Assembly (NCBI GenBank): GCA_005116835.1
Contig: SWDM01000024.1
Span: 1-64,000 of the forward strand
Reading direction: 5' to 3'
DNA length: 64,000 nucleotides
From: Nitrospira sp.
GTDB lineage: Bacteria; Nitrospirota; Nitrospiria; Nitrospirales; Nitrospiraceae
Shown here: piece after piece, positions 49,722 to 58,205 of the stretch
How positions within the stretch are numbered: position 1 is the first letter of the stretch
Layout: each line of letters opens with the position of its first letter
Notes under the pieces: generated by a model
Seen by the model: the letters and a program-made list of their open reading frames with translations, nothing else
Databases searched by the model: none
What the model was told of the DNA's origin: nothing
Translations under genes and position numbers: made by a program

Positions 49722-50459
49722 TTAAGTTGCCGGCTGGATGTGCTGGTCTGACGGCAGAGCAGGGCTTTGTAGGTTGGAGGTGAGCAGCGGCTGAATCTTG
49801 GCGCGCAGCTCGTCTTGAATCTCATCCGGAGATTTTCTGGCATCGACCACTTCGAAGTGAAACTCATCCGCCATCTTGTCGAATTCCTTAATCAGAAGCG
49901 ACTGGTACTTCTTAAAGCTGTCGTAGAGGTCGTTGCCGAGGCGAAGGTCCATTCCCGATTCCCAGAAGTTCATCCCTTTGGTTTCGATGACGCGCAGCAC
50001 GAGTGTTTCCACGTCGATGCGCATGTAGCACACGAGATCCGGCACTAAGGCGAAGCCGAAGACGTCTCTCGCCCATTGGCGGTCCGCGCTGCGCACGAAA
50101 TCGCGCGCGAGGGCGGTATAGATGTACCGATCGGCCAGGACGATGAATCCTGAACGCAGCGCCGGGATGATCTCGTGCTCTAAACGATCGGCAAAGTCGG
50201 TGGCGTAGAGGAGGCTGAATGACCATCGGTCGAGAATGTTGCCTTCTTTCGCCATCTCGATCGTTTTCGACATGAGATTGGAACGGGTCCAGCCGGTTGT
50301 GATGACTCCATAGCCCTGCACCTCCAGCCACTCCTGCAACATCTCAATGTGCGTGGAGCGGCCGACCCCGTCGGTGCCTTCGATGGCGATGAGTTTCCCT
50401 TTCAGGTCACTCGGATTTAGGTACGTCAAACCGTCGCCAAAATACCGTGCGTCGACCAT
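49722..50459 (-). CDS. thymidylate-kinase-like protein with altered P-loop
   Basis: 245 residues from ATG 50459. The Tmk fold is evident (LKGKLIAIEG, LADRYIYTALARDFV, lid region ESGMDLRLGNDLYDSF). The Walker A motif reads GTDGVGRST, with Arg in place of the invariant Lys that holds the ATP phosphates, so kinase activity is doubtful. It starts within the 3' end of the paralogous kinase gene (53-nt overlap). It may be a regulatory subunit or a diverged kinase. Confidence 0.87.
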   Translation of the reverse strand: MVDARYFGDGLTYLNPSDLKGKLIAIEGTDGVGRSTHIEMLQEWLEVQGYGVITTGWTRSNLMSKTIEMAKEGNILDRWSFSLLYATDFADRLEHEIIPALRSGFIVLADRYIYTALARDFVRSADRQWARDVFGFALVPDLVCYMRIDVETLVLRVIETKGMNFWESGMDLRLGNDLYDSFKKYQSLLIKEFDKMADEFHFEVVDARKSPDEIQDELRAKIQPLLTSNLQSPALPSDQHIQPAT

Positions 50460-51156
50460 GGGTGCCCCGTTTTGGTTTGTAATCTTTGAGCGCCTCTCCC
50501 ACGAGTCGGCGCATGTCGTTTTGTTGGGCTTCGATGTCTCTCGTCGCGTCCATTGTGATGAGCTGAAATTCACCGACGATCTTCTCGTATTGGGCCAGGA
50601 TGTTCGATTGGAAGATGCGGAAGCTTTCGGTCACGTCCTGGTTCAGGTTAATATCCATGCCGGCTTCGTAGTATTTGAATTGGCCTCGCGTGCCTCCGAG
50701 CAGCCGCGAAATGGCTATCTCGATCGGGATCTTGAAGTAGAAGGCCATGTCGGGAGTGATGGCGAAGCTATAGAGTTTACGAATCCATTCGGGCGAGACG
50801 CCGCGGGTCACGTCACGGGCGAAGGCGGTATACATGTAGCGGTCGGCCAAGACGATCATGCCGGCTTTCAGCGGAGGTAGAATTTCATGGTACAGCCGGC
50901 TGGCAAAGTCGGTCGCGTGCAGCAAGCTGAACGTCGTCGGGGTCAAGGTCTTGTTCTTCTTGCCTCGTTTGGTCGTGTCTTTGACCAGCTCCGAGGAGTT
51001 CCACTCTGTGAAAAAGACTTTATAGCCTTTCGACTCCAGCCACTTGTGCAGCAACAGGAGTTGCGTGCTTTTCCCGGACCCGTCGATGCCCTCGACGATA
51101 ATGAGTTTCCCTGGATAGGGGTGGGGGGTCATGGGTGAAGGAACTTGGCTGCTCAT
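50407..51156 (-). CDS. thymidylate kinase (dTMP kinase family)
   Basis: 249 residues. Walker A is intact (IIVEGIDGSGKST). The DR(Y/H) motif sits in VLADRYMYTAFARDV, and a lid/LID-like segment lies in YYEAGMDINLNQDV. dTMP kinases make dTDP for DNA synthesis; the sequence is more diverged from textbook Tmk than is usual, so a related nucleoside or nucleotide substrate is possible. Its ATG overlaps the stop of the Ppx/GppA gene by 4 nt (ATGA) and the second Tmk-like gene overlaps its end. Confidence 0.9.
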   Translation of the reverse strand: MSSQVPSPMTPHPYPGKLIIVEGIDGSGKSTQLLLLHKWLESKGYKVFFTEWNSSELVKDTTKRGKKNKTLTPTTFSLLHATDFASRLYHEILPPLKAGMIVLADRYMYTAFARDVTRGVSPEWIRKLYSFAITPDMAFYFKIPIEIAISRLLGGTRGQFKYYEAGMDINLNQDVTESFRIFQSNILAQYEKIVGEFQLITMDATRDIEAQQNDMRRLVGEALKDYKPKRGTHGRRTVFWRRFDVPKSE

Positions 51157-52703
51157 GCGGCATCGTCCTGGGAGATGACGGAAAACTTTAGCTTGCGGCG
51201 GAACACCCGTTCGAAGAGGTCTGCCCGGCCGGCAGCGGCCCAGGTTTCCAGCTCGGCATCCCCGGTCACGTAGAGACTGATCGTAATGGTGGCGCCAAGC
51301 CTCACATCGAGGGTGCGGACGACCGAGAAATGCGTGCGGTCCAGGCCATCGGCGACCCGGAGCAGCGCGGACAGAATTCTGACGATGCGTTTGTACTTGG
51401 GGGAGAGGGCGATGAACCCCTCATGCTTCAGTTGAGGAATGCCGCGGCGGTGGTAGCGCGCGACATTCGCGACCACCTGAATCTCCTGGCCCGATAATCC
51501 GTCGAGTTGGCTATTGGTGATCAGGTAGTAAGCATGTTTGTGGTGCTGGCGCTCGTTGATGAGGTAGCCGACGTCGTGCAGGATCGCGGCATATTCAAGC
51601 CAATTCCGTTCGGAGAGGCCCAACCGATGAAGGCGCGCCGTCTGATCGAAGAGGCGCAGGGCCAGGCCTGCGACATGGAGGCTGTGGGCTTCCGGCGCAT
51701 GACAACGGCGGGCCAGCGCAATGACCGTGCGCCGCCGCAAGTCAGGGATTTCCGCTTCTGCTTTGAGCCGTTCACGGTGGCGCTGGATAAAGTCGTAGAT
51801 GACGCCTTCACGAATGGCCTTGTCGCACAAAATAAGTTCGTCTCGCCCTGAGAGCTCCATCAGACGCCGAAGGACCATCGTGGCGGGAAACAGAGTATCG
51901 ACCCGTTTCGGGTCTAATCCGGGGATCGCCAGCCTGGTTTTAATCGTCGATTGGCGGAGATCCTGCTCGATCTCTTTCACGTCCTTCAATGATATCGTGG
52001 CGAGATTGATATGGGCGAGGGGGCGATTCGTCCGGCGCAAATGAATGACTTCCGCCAAGTTGCCTGCCATGCCGGAAGTGGCGATCAGGGAATCGAATCG
52101 TTTTGTTTTGAACGAATCGAGAGCGCCCTGTAACTGAGTCGTCACCGTGTTTTCGAGGGAGCGGAGCATCCCCTCGGACGGCGGTGTGCGCTTGAGAAAC
52201 TCATCCGCCAGCCTGATGGCGCCCAGCTTCAAGCTCTTTGCGTGGAGCAGCTGATCGCGATTCCCGACTATCAGCTCGACCGATCCACCGCCGACATCGA
52301 CCGAAAGAGTCGGCTGTTCTGTCATGGGCACGCTGTTTTTCACGCCCAGAAAGATCAACCTGGCTTCTTCGATCCCGCTGATGACGCGAACAGCCAGCCC
52401 GGTCTGTTCGGCTACGAGTTCGATAAAATCCCCGCCATTCTTGGCCTCCCGCACAGCGCTGGTGGCGACGGCGATGATGCGGTCGTAGCCCTTGTTTTTG
52501 GCCAGAGTGACCAGATTGCGAATGACGTCGAGCCCGCGTGTAATGGCTTCGTCGGAGAGGCGGTGCGTCGCAAAGGCGCCGTTTCCGAGTCTTGTCATGT
52601 CTTTGAAGCGATCGAGGATCTTGTATCCCGCGTCAGGCTGGATCTCAGCCAGCACCATATGGATGGAGTTGGTGCCGATATCGATAACGGCGATCTTTGA
52701 CAT
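51153..52703 (-). CDS. Ppx/GppA exopolyphosphatase / guanosine pentaphosphatase
   Basis: 516 residues, the usual length. The N-terminal actin-like fold has IAVIDIGTNSIHMVLAEI, ATSAVREAKNG and the phosphate loop LSVDVGGGSVELI. The C-terminal HD domain is complete (HSLHVAGLALRLF, AAILHDVGYLI, HAYYLI). It removes phosphates from polyphosphate chains or converts pppGpp to ppGpp. It is the first gene of an overlapping operon with two thymidylate-kinase-family proteins, linking polyphosphate or alarmone turnover with nucleotide kinases. Confidence 0.95.
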   Translation of the reverse strand: MSKIAVIDIGTNSIHMVLAEIQPDAGYKILDRFKDMTRLGNGAFATHRLSDEAITRGLDVIRNLVTLAKNKGYDRIIAVATSAVREAKNGGDFIELVAEQTGLAVRVISGIEEARLIFLGVKNSVPMTEQPTLSVDVGGGSVELIVGNRDQLLHAKSLKLGAIRLADEFLKRTPPSEGMLRSLENTVTTQLQGALDSFKTKRFDSLIATSGMAGNLAEVIHLRRTNRPLAHINLATISLKDVKEIEQDLRQSTIKTRLAIPGLDPKRVDTLFPATMVLRRLMELSGRDELILCDKAIREGVIYDFIQRHRERLKAEAEIPDLRRRTVIALARRCHAPEAHSLHVAGLALRLFDQTARLHRLGLSERNWLEYAAILHDVGYLINERQHHKHAYYLITNSQLDGLSGQEIQVVANVARYHRRGIPQLKHEGFIALSPKYKRIVRILSALLRVADGLDRTHFSVVRTLDVRLGATITISLYVTGDAELETWAAAGRADLFERVFRRKLKFSVISQDDAA

Positions 52704-53149
52704 AAAATGAGTCGACTCAGGTGTTTAGGCTGAAGGCTGCCGATACAGGCTGAAGGCGGGGCTCCGAACACGTCAGTCTAAACACCTTCAGCCTATCTAC
52801 CTCAGCAGTTACGCTCAGAAACCATAGTGAAAGGATCTTGGACTGTCAAGTCAGGGAATGTTAATTCTCGGTTACAGCCGAGTATGCTGCTCTCGTTCAT
52901 GCTGCCGTGGTATTCTCGGCTGTCTTGTTTATGTGGTTTGTAACTACCCAGGTAGATAGGCTGATGGCTCAGGCAAATAGGCTGAAGGGGTTCAGGCTGA
53001 AGGTAGGAGTTAAGTATGCGTGACGTGCAAGGGGGTCAGGTGGATGGACTGAAGGCTGAAGTGTTTGTAACTTCGATCCTGAAAATTTACCTTCAGCCTG
53101 AATCCTTAAGCAGTTACCTTTTGCTCACCAAACCAACCAAACCAACCAA
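52704..53149. repeat. GGCTGAA heptamer region between divergent genes
   Basis: 446 bp without a gene. GGCTGAAGG and TTCAGCC arms occur at 52727-52800 and 52966-53110. Unique sequence at 52810-52960 holds a small palindrome (tctcggttacagccgag) and may carry the promoters of the divergent Ppx and SDR genes. The right end is the AACCAAATA-type repeat (53118-53170). Confidence 0.7.
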
Positions 53150-53170
53150 ATGAACCAAACCAACCAAATA
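53118..53170. repeat. AACCAAATA-type repeat carrying the SDR start codon
   Basis: Units ACCAAACCA/ACCAAATGA run across the start codon of the SDR gene and encode its first residues. Confidence 0.8.
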
Positions 53171-54025
53171 AACTCTCCCCTGTCTGTTGTTGTGACCGGC
53201 GCCTCGACCGGCATCGGCGCCGCTTGTGCGCTTGATTTTGTCGGTCGCGGGATGACGGTATTTGCCGGTGTACGCAACCCTGTGGCGGGGGAGGCATTAG
53301 CCGCGAAGGGCGGTCCGTCACTTATTCCCATTACGCTCGATGTCACCGATGAGCTGTCGATCGGAAGATCCGTCGAGGCGGTGCGGTCGGTTGTGGGCGA
53401 GCGTGGTCTTGGAGGACTCGTCAATAATGCCGGGATTGTCATTGGGAGCCCCCTCGAAGTTCTTCCGCTGATACAACTTAGAAAACAACTAGAGGTCAAC
53501 GTAATCGGGCAGATTGCAGTCACGCAGGCATTTCTCCCGTTGCTGCGCCGTGCCCGAGGCCGAATTGTCAATATGGGGTCGATCGCCGGACGGGGGACTA
53601 TCCCCCTCTTGGGGCCTTATTCTGCCTCGAAGTATGCGCTGGAGGCGCTCACAGACGCGCTGAGAATGGAGCTACGACCCTGGGGGATTCATGTTTCCAT
53701 TATCGAACCAGGGGCGATCGCGACGCCGATTTGGGAGAAATCGACCAAGGAGGCAGAGAGTCTTGAAGCTTCGGTCAGTGCGGAGGCAAAGGTTCTATAC
53801 GGTGAGGCAGTAATTCGAATTCGCGAAGCGATCGCTCAGGCGGCTCACCGGGCGATTCCGCCGGATGCAGTGGTCCGAGCCGTGCATCATGCCTTGACGG
53901 CCTCTTCCCCCCGTACCAGATATCTCGTAGGTGCCGATGCCAAGCTACGCGCGTGGATGGTGAAGTGGTTGCCGGATCGAGTTCAGGACAGGTTGCTGGG
54001 GTGGGCTTTGAAATATCCGAGATAG
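53150..54025 (+). CDS. short-chain dehydrogenase/reductase
   Basis: 291 residues. Classical SDR: cofactor motif TGASTGIGAA, NNAG, catalytic Ser (MGSIAG) and Tyr-x3-Lys (YSASKYA), PGAIATPI after strand 6. It should oxidise or reduce an alcohol or keto group using NAD(P)H; the substrate is not evident. The ATG is part of an AACCAAATGAACCAAACC repeat and the first seven residues (MNQTNQI) are read from it; no ribosome-binding site precedes it. A start at a later codon is unlikely because the SDR core begins at residue 10. Confidence 0.92.
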   Translation: MNQTNQINSPLSVVVTGASTGIGAACALDFVGRGMTVFAGVRNPVAGEALAAKGGPSLIPITLDVTDELSIGRSVEAVRSVVGERGLGGLVNNAGIVIGSPLEVLPLIQLRKQLEVNVIGQIAVTQAFLPLLRRARGRIVNMGSIAGRGTIPLLGPYSASKYALEALTDALRMELRPWGIHVSIIEPGAIATPIWEKSTKEAESLEASVSAEAKVLYGEAVIRIREAIAQAAHRAIPPDAVVRAVHHALTASSPRTRYLVGADAKLRAWMVKWLPDRVQDRLLGWALKYPR

Positions 54026-54037
54026 ATCAGGGGTTTA

Positions 54038-54113
54038 GGCTGAGGGCTTTTGGGCTGAAGTATTCGAAACTCAGACCTTCGGCCTGAACCCCTTCAGCCT
54101 ATCTACCTGTCAG
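54038..54113. repeat. GGCTGAA heptamer block
   Basis: GGCTGAGGGCTTTTGGGCTG and facing GCCTGAACCCCTTCAGCC arms between the convergent SDR and OB-fold genes. Confidence 0.75.
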
Positions 54114-54523
54114 CCAACCAGATCGGGGTTGAGCCGGTTCATCGGCTTGATGGTGAGGGCTTTGATTTCGTTGTAGATCGTCGTGCGTCCTGCCTGGCGA
54201 AGACGCGAGAAGATTCCTTCCACAATCACTTGGTCGCCTTCTCGAACTTCGACCTGACCGAGGCTGATGATCTTCAGCATGCCGGCCTGATCCTTCAACA
54301 GAAATCCATAAGCCGGTTGACCTTGCCGATTCGTCGCGAGTTGGACGTTGGTGACTTGGCCGGTGACGACCACTTCTTGATGGTCGTACTGTTCGGGATG
54401 AGTGAGGAGTTCAGTGATCTCCAGAAGGCTTGATGCGTGGGCAAACAACGGCATGAGGCTGATGGCGAATAGCGCAATCAGGATGGAGATACGGTATTGC
54501 TGCATAGTGAATAGTCTAGGCAT
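54110..54523 (-). CDS. exported OB-fold (nucleic-acid-binding-type) protein
   Basis: 137 residues; start at ATG 54523 or, with a clearer signal, ATG 54505. The N-terminus is a signal peptide (ISILIALFAISLMPLFAHA). The mature part is a small OB fold (VVVTGQVTNVQLATNRQGQP, FLLKDQAGMLKIISLG, GDQVIVEGIFSR), as in periplasmic BOF/YgiW-like and cytochrome-maturation proteins. The function is unknown. The promoter at 54535-54562 puts the transcript start about 5 nt before the first ATG. Confidence 0.8.
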   Translation of the reverse strand: MPRLFTMQQYRISILIALFAISLMPLFAHASSLLEITELLTHPEQYDHQEVVVTGQVTNVQLATNRQGQPAYGFLLKDQAGMLKIISLGQVEVREGDQVIVEGIFSRLRQAGRTTIYNEIKALTIKPMNRLNPDLVG

Positions 54524-54534
54524 AAGTTCAGGTA

Positions 54535-54562
54535 TTATACCGAACCAGAGTTAAAGTGCAAT
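54535..54562 (-). promoter_or_regulatory. housekeeping-type promoter of the OB-fold gene
   Basis: On the minus strand TTGCAC, 16 bp, TATAAT: a good -35/-10 pair. The -10 box ends 11 bp before ATG 54523, so the mRNA is leaderless for that start or has a leader of about 23 nt for ATG 54505. Confidence 0.6.
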
Positions 54563-54594
54563 CATTGACGTATACCTCGTGCGAGGGGGGCGAG

Positions 54595-54705
54595 ATACAT
54601 TGGGAATGTTCAATGATGAATTGTGAATGATCAGAAATCATCGAATCGAGTCCGACTCCGACAATTCACCATTTAACATTTCTCATTCAACATTCTCAAA
54701 TAGTG
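54595..54705. repeat. GAATGTT/AACATTC heptamer block
   Basis: Left arm gggaatgttcaatgatgaat and right arm aacatttctcattcaacatt form an inverted pair next to the stop of the 396-residue protein gene. Confidence 0.75.
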
Positions 54706-54709
54706 AGGC

Positions 54710-55900
54710 CTACCACTTATCGGAGGGTCTTCCGCTCGCATCTTCCCCCCTCATGCTGTTGAGAATCTGCGTCTGCATCTCGCTGAGCTCTTTGACCGGA
54801 GGCCCGTCCTTGGTCTCAATCGCGGCTACTTCCAGCTTTGGTATCGGCGCTGTTCGTTTGAGCAATTCCTCGTCTACTGCCTCGGGAGAGCGGTCCATGT
54901 CGTTGAGGACCGTGATGAGTCGCTGTAATCCGAATAAGTTCCTGGTGATTTCTGAGTGCATGGCGTTGGAACTGGCGCCAAAGACGAGCGAGGTCCAGAA
55001 TTTGACTTCGCTCTCCTCTGCCAGGCTTCCCCAGGCCATGGCAGTCAGTTTCTCGATAAGCGCGGATTCTGTCTTTTCCAACCCGTCGTAGGTCGAGGGC
55101 GAGCGGACAATGGGTTGGGACGCGAGCACTGAGAACGTTTCCTTCCAGAGGTCCAGCGGCGCGGTCGACGCGGCTGTCCCGCTTGCCGCTAATGCGGCTT
55201 GAAGAGCATGCAGGTACTGCGAGAGATACTTTACCTTGCGTGCGGCGAGACTGCCTGCAGGGATGCCCCACACGTGTGCGATTTCATGATCCTGTAGCGG
55301 CGCAAGGATCGCGCTCTGCCGTTCTCGTTCCGCCAGGTTGAGTCGTTTGCGATATTTTTCCGCCATGCGGAGTTGCGTTTGGAACTCGATACTAAGGCGC
55401 TGGCGCTGATAGTCCTCAGCGGTGATGTCATCGGTGTTCCAACGCTCGTCCAACTGGCGGATTGCAGGCCTGGGCAGGACAGTTCGCGCGGATGCCCGTA
55501 AGGTCTCAAGCTGGTCGGCGGAGAGGGAGAAACGCTCAGTCAGGAGGGTGCGAACACGGTCGGCGAAGGCTTCACGGAGCTGCGCGAGATTCTGCAGACC
55601 CTCGCATTGCAGCCACGTCCGCTCCCGTTTGAGGCGCACCTGGCGGCGATATTGATCGCGCCGGTCCGTCACCACCTTAATCGATTCCTTGGTCATGGTG
55701 GTGTTCGTAGGCTTAGTCCCGGCAACGCAGCGGGGATCTGGTCGGTCTGCCACGATATACAGGATTTCTTCGTCCGTCACGTCGAAGTATTGGAGGAGGA
55801 TCAGCCGAAGCATGATCCTTCCTTGCATGGGCATGGAGTCGAGGACGGAGCGGATTATATCAATGGTCAGAAGTGAGGCTGGTGAAGCGATGGTGGTCAT
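54710..55900 (-). CDS. conserved protein of unknown function, 396 residues
   Basis: Predicted soluble, mostly helical protein. It begins MTTIASPASLLTIDIIRSVL, has an Arg-rich helical middle (RDQYRRQVRLKRERTWLQ, RKRLNLAERERQS), a segment with HEIAHVWGIPAGSLAARK, and an acidic C-terminal part. No signal peptide, transmembrane helix or known catalytic motif was recognised; the HE pair in HEIAH is not in a full HExxH zinc context. Neighbours (OB-fold protein, 70-residue protein) give no clear hint. Confidence 0.75.
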   Translation of the reverse strand: MTTIASPASLLTIDIIRSVLDSMPMQGRIMLRLILLQYFDVTDEEILYIVADRPDPRCVAGTKPTNTTMTKESIKVVTDRRDQYRRQVRLKRERTWLQCEGLQNLAQLREAFADRVRTLLTERFSLSADQLETLRASARTVLPRPAIRQLDERWNTDDITAEDYQRQRLSIEFQTQLRMAEKYRKRLNLAERERQSAILAPLQDHEIAHVWGIPAGSLAARKVKYLSQYLHALQAALAASGTAASTAPLDLWKETFSVLASQPIVRSPSTYDGLEKTESALIEKLTAMAWGSLAEESEVKFWTSLVFGASSNAMHSEITRNLFGLQRLITVLNDMDRSPEAVDEELLKRTAPIPKLEVAAIETKDGPPVKELSEMQTQILNSMRGEDASGRPSDKW

Positions 55901-55916
55901 TGAGCTAATCTGCCTC

Positions 55917-56025
55917 GTGAATGTGGAATGTGGAATTCTGAATTATCAATTGTCGGAATCGGAATAGGACTCGATCTGACGATGTCCAAACATTCATCAT
56001 TCAAAATTTCACATTCCACATTCAC
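55917..56025. repeat. GAATGTG/CATTCAC heptamer block
   Basis: tgaatgtggaatgtggaatt and facing cacattccacattcacgg arms with a short unique centre. Confidence 0.75.
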
Positions 56026-56031
56026 GGGTTT

Positions 56032-56244
56032 CTATGCCGTGCCGGATTGACGCGATTCCAGATAGACGGCGACATATTCACGAATCTCTTGGATGGTACC
56101 GCTGATGAACAGGTCCCGCGGGATTTCCACACGCGTGAGGCTGGAGGGATCTACTCCCCGTTCAATCGCGTAGTCTTCGTCGATGTAGAGGCTCACCGAC
56201 CCGTCTGGAAAGCGGACGGCATAGAGTGCGTTGTTGTCAGCCAT
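56032..56244 (-). CDS. small conserved protein, 70 residues
   Basis: Compact protein with alternating beta and acidic segments (LYAVRFPDGSVSLYIDEDYA, VEIPRDLFISGTIQEIREYV). No family recognised. It ends before a heptamer block and starts next to a 9-bp repeat that separates it from the Cld/HemQ-like gene on the same strand. Confidence 0.65.
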   Translation of the reverse strand: MADNNALYAVRFPDGSVSLYIDEDYAIERGVDPSSLTRVEIPRDLFISGTIQEIREYVAVYLESRQSGTA

Positions 56245-56261
56245 CAGCAGAAGAATACCGT

Positions 56262-56352
56262 TGTTTGGCTTCTTTGGTTTGTTTTGTTTATTTGGTTAGT
56301 TTCGTTCAACCAAACAAACCAGACAAACCAGATGAACCAAATAAACCAGATC
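56262..56352. repeat. AACCAAATA-type 9-bp repeat, inverted arms
   Basis: TTTGGCTTC/TTTGGTTTG units, the turn tttcgttcaacc, then AACCAGACA/AACCAAATA units up to the stop codon of the Cld-like gene. Confidence 0.85.
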
Positions 56353-57073
56353 AGCCGCCGAGCGTATCGAGCGTTTCCTTGAGGCTCTTGCGGATGCAGG
56401 TGAAAATCGGCGTATCGCGCAGCGTATAACGGGAGCCTTCGGTTTCGCGAAGCGCCATCACGAGATCCAAGAAATCTTCCGGCTTATCGCTTTCAAACGC
56501 CACTACCCATTCCTGGTCGTCCAAGCCGAAGGAATAGGTCGTGTTCAGTTTCACCGAGGGGAAGCGGTGGCCGACTTCAATGTGCTCGTCCATCATGCCC
56601 TGGCGCGCCGCCTTCGTGAGCAGGAACCATTCGCGCGTCTTCAGGAACGGGTAGACGAAAATATACTTGGCCTTGCCCGGGACGACAGTCAGACGCTTGC
56701 TCTCTTGATTTTCGTGGGTGTGGTGATCCACGTAGACCGAGCGTTTGGTGATCGCAAGATAGGAGTAGGGGGTGGTCAGGTATTGTCCTAACCCCGATGC
56801 CAGGATTTTTGTGGTCATGTCCTGGAACAGTTCCAGATCGTAGCTGATCCGCCAGAGCATGATGTCGCAATCGCCCCTGATGCCGACCGAGGAGTAGGCA
56901 ACTACGAGCACTTTGCCTGTGTACTCCTCGACCGCACGGATAAACTCCTGTTTGCCCTTTGTGCGTTCACTCTCAGGCAGGCGCCTCCAGGCAGGGTCGA
57001 TTTTATAGAAGGCGAAGTTCACATATTGGCGTCTGGGTGCTTGGGGCGCTGGGGTTTGTTCGGGGGTCGCCAT
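56351..57073 (-). CDS. chlorite-dismutase/HemQ-family haem protein
   Basis: 240 residues with a CGGAGGAT ribosome-binding site and no signal peptide, so cytoplasmic. The ferredoxin-like repeat fold of the Cld/ChdC superfamily is clear. The proximal haem His is in MMDEHIEVGHRFP, and a Tyr matching the catalytic Tyr of coproheme decarboxylases lies in FVYPFLKTREW. At the distal site true chlorite dismutases have Arg and firmicute ChdC have Gln; here that position, seven residues before the Gly of FGLDDQEW, is Leu. I therefore favour a coproheme decarboxylase (HemQ/ChdC) role in haem synthesis over chlorite detoxification; activity is untested. Confidence 0.9.
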   Translation of the reverse strand: MATPEQTPAPQAPRRQYVNFAFYKIDPAWRRLPESERTKGKQEFIRAVEEYTGKVLVVAYSSVGIRGDCDIMLWRISYDLELFQDMTTKILASGLGQYLTTPYSYLAITKRSVYVDHHTHENQESKRLTVVPGKAKYIFVYPFLKTREWFLLTKAARQGMMDEHIEVGHRFPSVKLNTTYSFGLDDQEWVVAFESDKPEDFLDLVMALRETEGSRYTLRDTPIFTCIRKSLKETLDTLGG

Positions 57074-57511
57074 TAAAAATCCTCCGTGTAATCTCTATTG
57101 GGGAAATGAGCGAGACAAGCAAGCCTACGCAACGGGCGCGGCATGAAGTGCTGAGTTCGAAGATCCGAATACTTCGGCCTTCAGCCTGCACCCTTTAGCC
57201 TTCGAATTTACGACGGCATTCGTGAATAATTCTAGCGAGATACGGCGTGAATTTTTTAACACTTCATCTTTGCTGTTGTCAACCTCGAAGCGGCCTCATT
57301 CGTTCGTTGACAGCGAAAAGACGATCTGGTACTGGCATGCTTATGCGGGGCACATTGGGAATGTGGAATGGGAAATGGGGAATGATCAATGAGGAATGTG
57401 GAATGGTCGGAATCGGTAGTAATTGGCTTTGCGAGAGCATCTGATGAATACCGAACATTCCTCATTCAAAATTCAACATTTCACATTCGCCAGAAGAGGT
57501 CTTCGTGAATT
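57074..57511. repeat. repeat-rich gap before an exported protein gene
   Basis: 438 bp without a gene. TTCAGCC units lie at 57176-57200 and GAATGTG/GAATGGG tandem units at 57355-57408, with the facing ATTCCTCATTC/CATTTCACATTC arm at 57455-57490. A unique AT-rich stretch at 57225-57290 remains unexplained. Confidence 0.65.
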
Positions 57512-58108
57512 ATGCGGGCTAAACTGCGGCTTATGGTGCTGTGCGTTGCGGCGTGGAGCTGCCTTCCTCATGTGCCGGCCCATGCGATAGATGTGCATCC
57601 CACTGCGGAACAAATTCAGACTGCGCTCGATCGGGGGAAAGAGGCGGCTCAGAAACGGGACTCTCCGGATACGTTTTATATTCGATTCGGCACAACCGAC
57701 GATCGCCACCCCGGCGGGTTTTTGATCACGAAGCTCGGCGGATTGTCGGTCATGGCGACGCATATGGCACTACGGGGACTCCAGACGAGTGAGGCCGATA
57801 TTATGCAAGTATTAGACGGCCTGAGCATGACGGTTAGTGCCGTCATCTTTGGGAATGTTCCCAACTTCGCAGACGACAGTTATATGGTCTTGGATCAGGG
57901 GGGAACAACCATTAAGCCCGTGACTGTCCGCTCCGACGGGGTTGCCGTTCGCAGTGCGGCCTGGCCTGAGAGCCCGCAATTCAAAGCCAAAGTCGTCGCC
58001 TCGTTTAACTATGAGGACTTCGACCCGAAGGTCAACACGACTATCACGGTCTTTCCGGCGAACGGAGGAGAGGTGAAGTTTCATGTCGATTTTTCCAAGA
58101 TCCACTAG
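57512..58108 (+). CDS. exported protein of unknown function, 198 residues
   Basis: Signal peptide (LRLMVLCVAAWSCLPHVPAHA) followed by a mainly beta protein: IRFGTTDDRHPGGFLITKLG, TVSAVIFGNVPNFADD, FKAKVVASFNYEDFDPK and VFPANGGEVKFHVDFSKI. No enzymatic motif or known family recognised. It lies 80 bp before cinA on the same strand, separated by a 9-bp repeat. Confidence 0.75.
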   Translation: MRAKLRLMVLCVAAWSCLPHVPAHAIDVHPTAEQIQTALDRGKEAAQKRDSPDTFYIRFGTTDDRHPGGFLITKLGGLSVMATHMALRGLQTSEADIMQVLDGLSMTVSAVIFGNVPNFADDSYMVLDQGGTTIKPVTVRSDGVAVRSAAWPESPQFKAKVVASFNYEDFDPKVNTTITVFPANGGEVKFHVDFSKIH

Positions 58109-58109
58109 A

Positions 58110-58205
58110 AGATCGTTCTTTGGTTTCTTTGGTTTGTTTTGTTTATTTGGTTAATTTCGTTCAACCAAAAAAACCAAACAAACCAAATGAACCAACCAAA
58201 CCAGT
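58110..58205. repeat. AACCAAATA-type repeat carrying the cinA start codon
   Basis: TTTGGTTTC/TTTGGTTTG arm, turn aatttcgttc, then the AACCAAACA arm that includes ATG 58187 and encodes the first residues (MNQPNQ) of CinA. Confidence 0.85.

Noticed and set aside
56351-57073. True chlorite dismutase
   Set aside because: The distal Arg needed for chlorite decomposition is Leu and there is no signal peptide; the ChdC-type Tyr favours haem synthesis.
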